Shown here in pieces: positions 12,320-12,498 of a stretch of DNA of 12,498 bases. Source of the DNA: JBHIER01 sp046760705 [NCBI: bacterium] (GTDB lineage: Bacteria > JBHIER01 > G020348925); NCBI GenBank assembly GCA_046760705.1, contig JBHIER010000042.1, positions 1 to 12,498 of the forward strand, in the 5' to 3' direction. The notes beneath the pieces were generated by a model. The model saw nothing but the letters and a program-made list of their open reading frames with translations. It made no database searches and was not told where the DNA came from. The position numbers and the translations under genes are program-made. Every line of letters begins with the position of its first letter. The first letter of the stretch is position 1.

Positions 12320-12498
12320 TATTATTGACTACAAGATTTACGGGGATGATATGCAGATTGTTGAGGTCGAATGAGACCCCGCTGAAGGAGTGAGGGCTGA
12401 GGCTGGAGCGATAATGTACATGGGTGAGGGGATCGAGATGGACACCTCTGCCGGCGGTGGATTGTTCAAAGGGTTCAAACGAATGATCACCGGAGAGA
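12312..12498 (+). pseudogene. AIM24/TIGR00266-family protein start with in-frame TGA (partial)
   Basis: Translation from ATG 12312, nine bases after AAGGGG, gives MADIIDYKIYGDDMQIVEVE, then TGA at codon 21 (12372-12374), then DPAEGVRAEAGAIMYMGEG and an SAGGGLFKGFKRMITGE segment running off the window. Both sides match the N-terminus I recall for the TIGR00266/AIM24 family (PF01987), in which this position is normally leucine in VEVELDP. Family members are poorly understood beta-sandwich proteins; the yeast homologue is mitochondrial. The stop may be a true nonsense mutation, an assembly error or, less likely, a recoded codon. Reinitiation at ATG 12414 (GGAG five bases upstream) could make a shortened protein. 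Other genes here end in TGA, so genome-wide reassignment is excluded. Confidence 0.7.

Noticed and set aside
12372-12400. Bacterial SECIS element for selenocysteine at the TGA in the AIM24-like gene
   Set aside because: The possible stem has a mismatch and a wobble, its loop is too close to the TGA, and the family position is leucine, so selenocysteine is not expected.
1-12498. CRISPR array, tRNA, rRNA or insertion sequence
   Set aside because: I saw no regularly spaced repeats, cloverleaf-like segments, rRNA signatures, transposase motifs or terminal inverted repeats on either strand.

Overview
The window reads as chromosomal DNA from a GC-rich, probably anaerobic bacterium. A C-terminal sorting/FlgD-like domain with the NYPNPFNP motif (about 8970-9270) is common in the FCB superphylum and nearby candidate phyla (for example KSB1, Zixibacteria, Calditrichota). 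That placement is inference only. Stop codons include normal TGA terminators, so a standard bacterial code is used.

Layout. (1) 1-74, minus strand: the first 24 codons of a PhaR-type (polyhydroxyalkanoate regulator N-terminal domain) DNA-binding protein, with a strong promoter whose spacer contains a perfect inverted repeat. (2) 75-290: a divergent regulatory region with a second palindrome and a candidate promoter for the next operon. (3) 291-5370: a complete Rnf operon in the order rnfC-D-G-E-A-B, with overlapping or nearly abutting genes. It encodes the membrane ferredoxin:NAD oxidoreductase that stores energy as a sodium or proton gradient. (4) 5416-6189: tatC, 45 bases after rnfB with no visible terminator. 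(5) 6314-7913: an untracked 34-codon single-span membrane protein overlapping the start of a PutP-like sodium:solute symporter by 11 bases. (6) 8122-9270: an exported protein with a C-terminal sorting domain, broken by two frame changes, the second matching a 14-bp tandem duplication; an intrinsic terminator follows. (7) 9340-11594: a promoter and a monocistronic gene for a 715-residue exported HExxH zinc metallopeptidase-like protein. (8) 11700-12319: an AT-rich stretch with a small exported hypothetical protein and a possible 44-codon ORF. (9) 12312 to the end: the start of an AIM24/TIGR00266-family gene carrying an in-frame TGA at codon 21.

How the parts may work together: Rnf converts ferredoxin/NAD redox energy into an ion gradient, and the SSS-type symporter could use a sodium gradient. 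TatC would export folded proteins. The symporter departs from PutP at the canonical sodium-site residues in its second helix, so its coupling ion is open. The most novel-looking item is the small overlapping membrane ORF in front of the symporter. The most informative decay signals are the duplicated 14-mer in the secreted-protein gene and the TGA in the AIM24-like gene.
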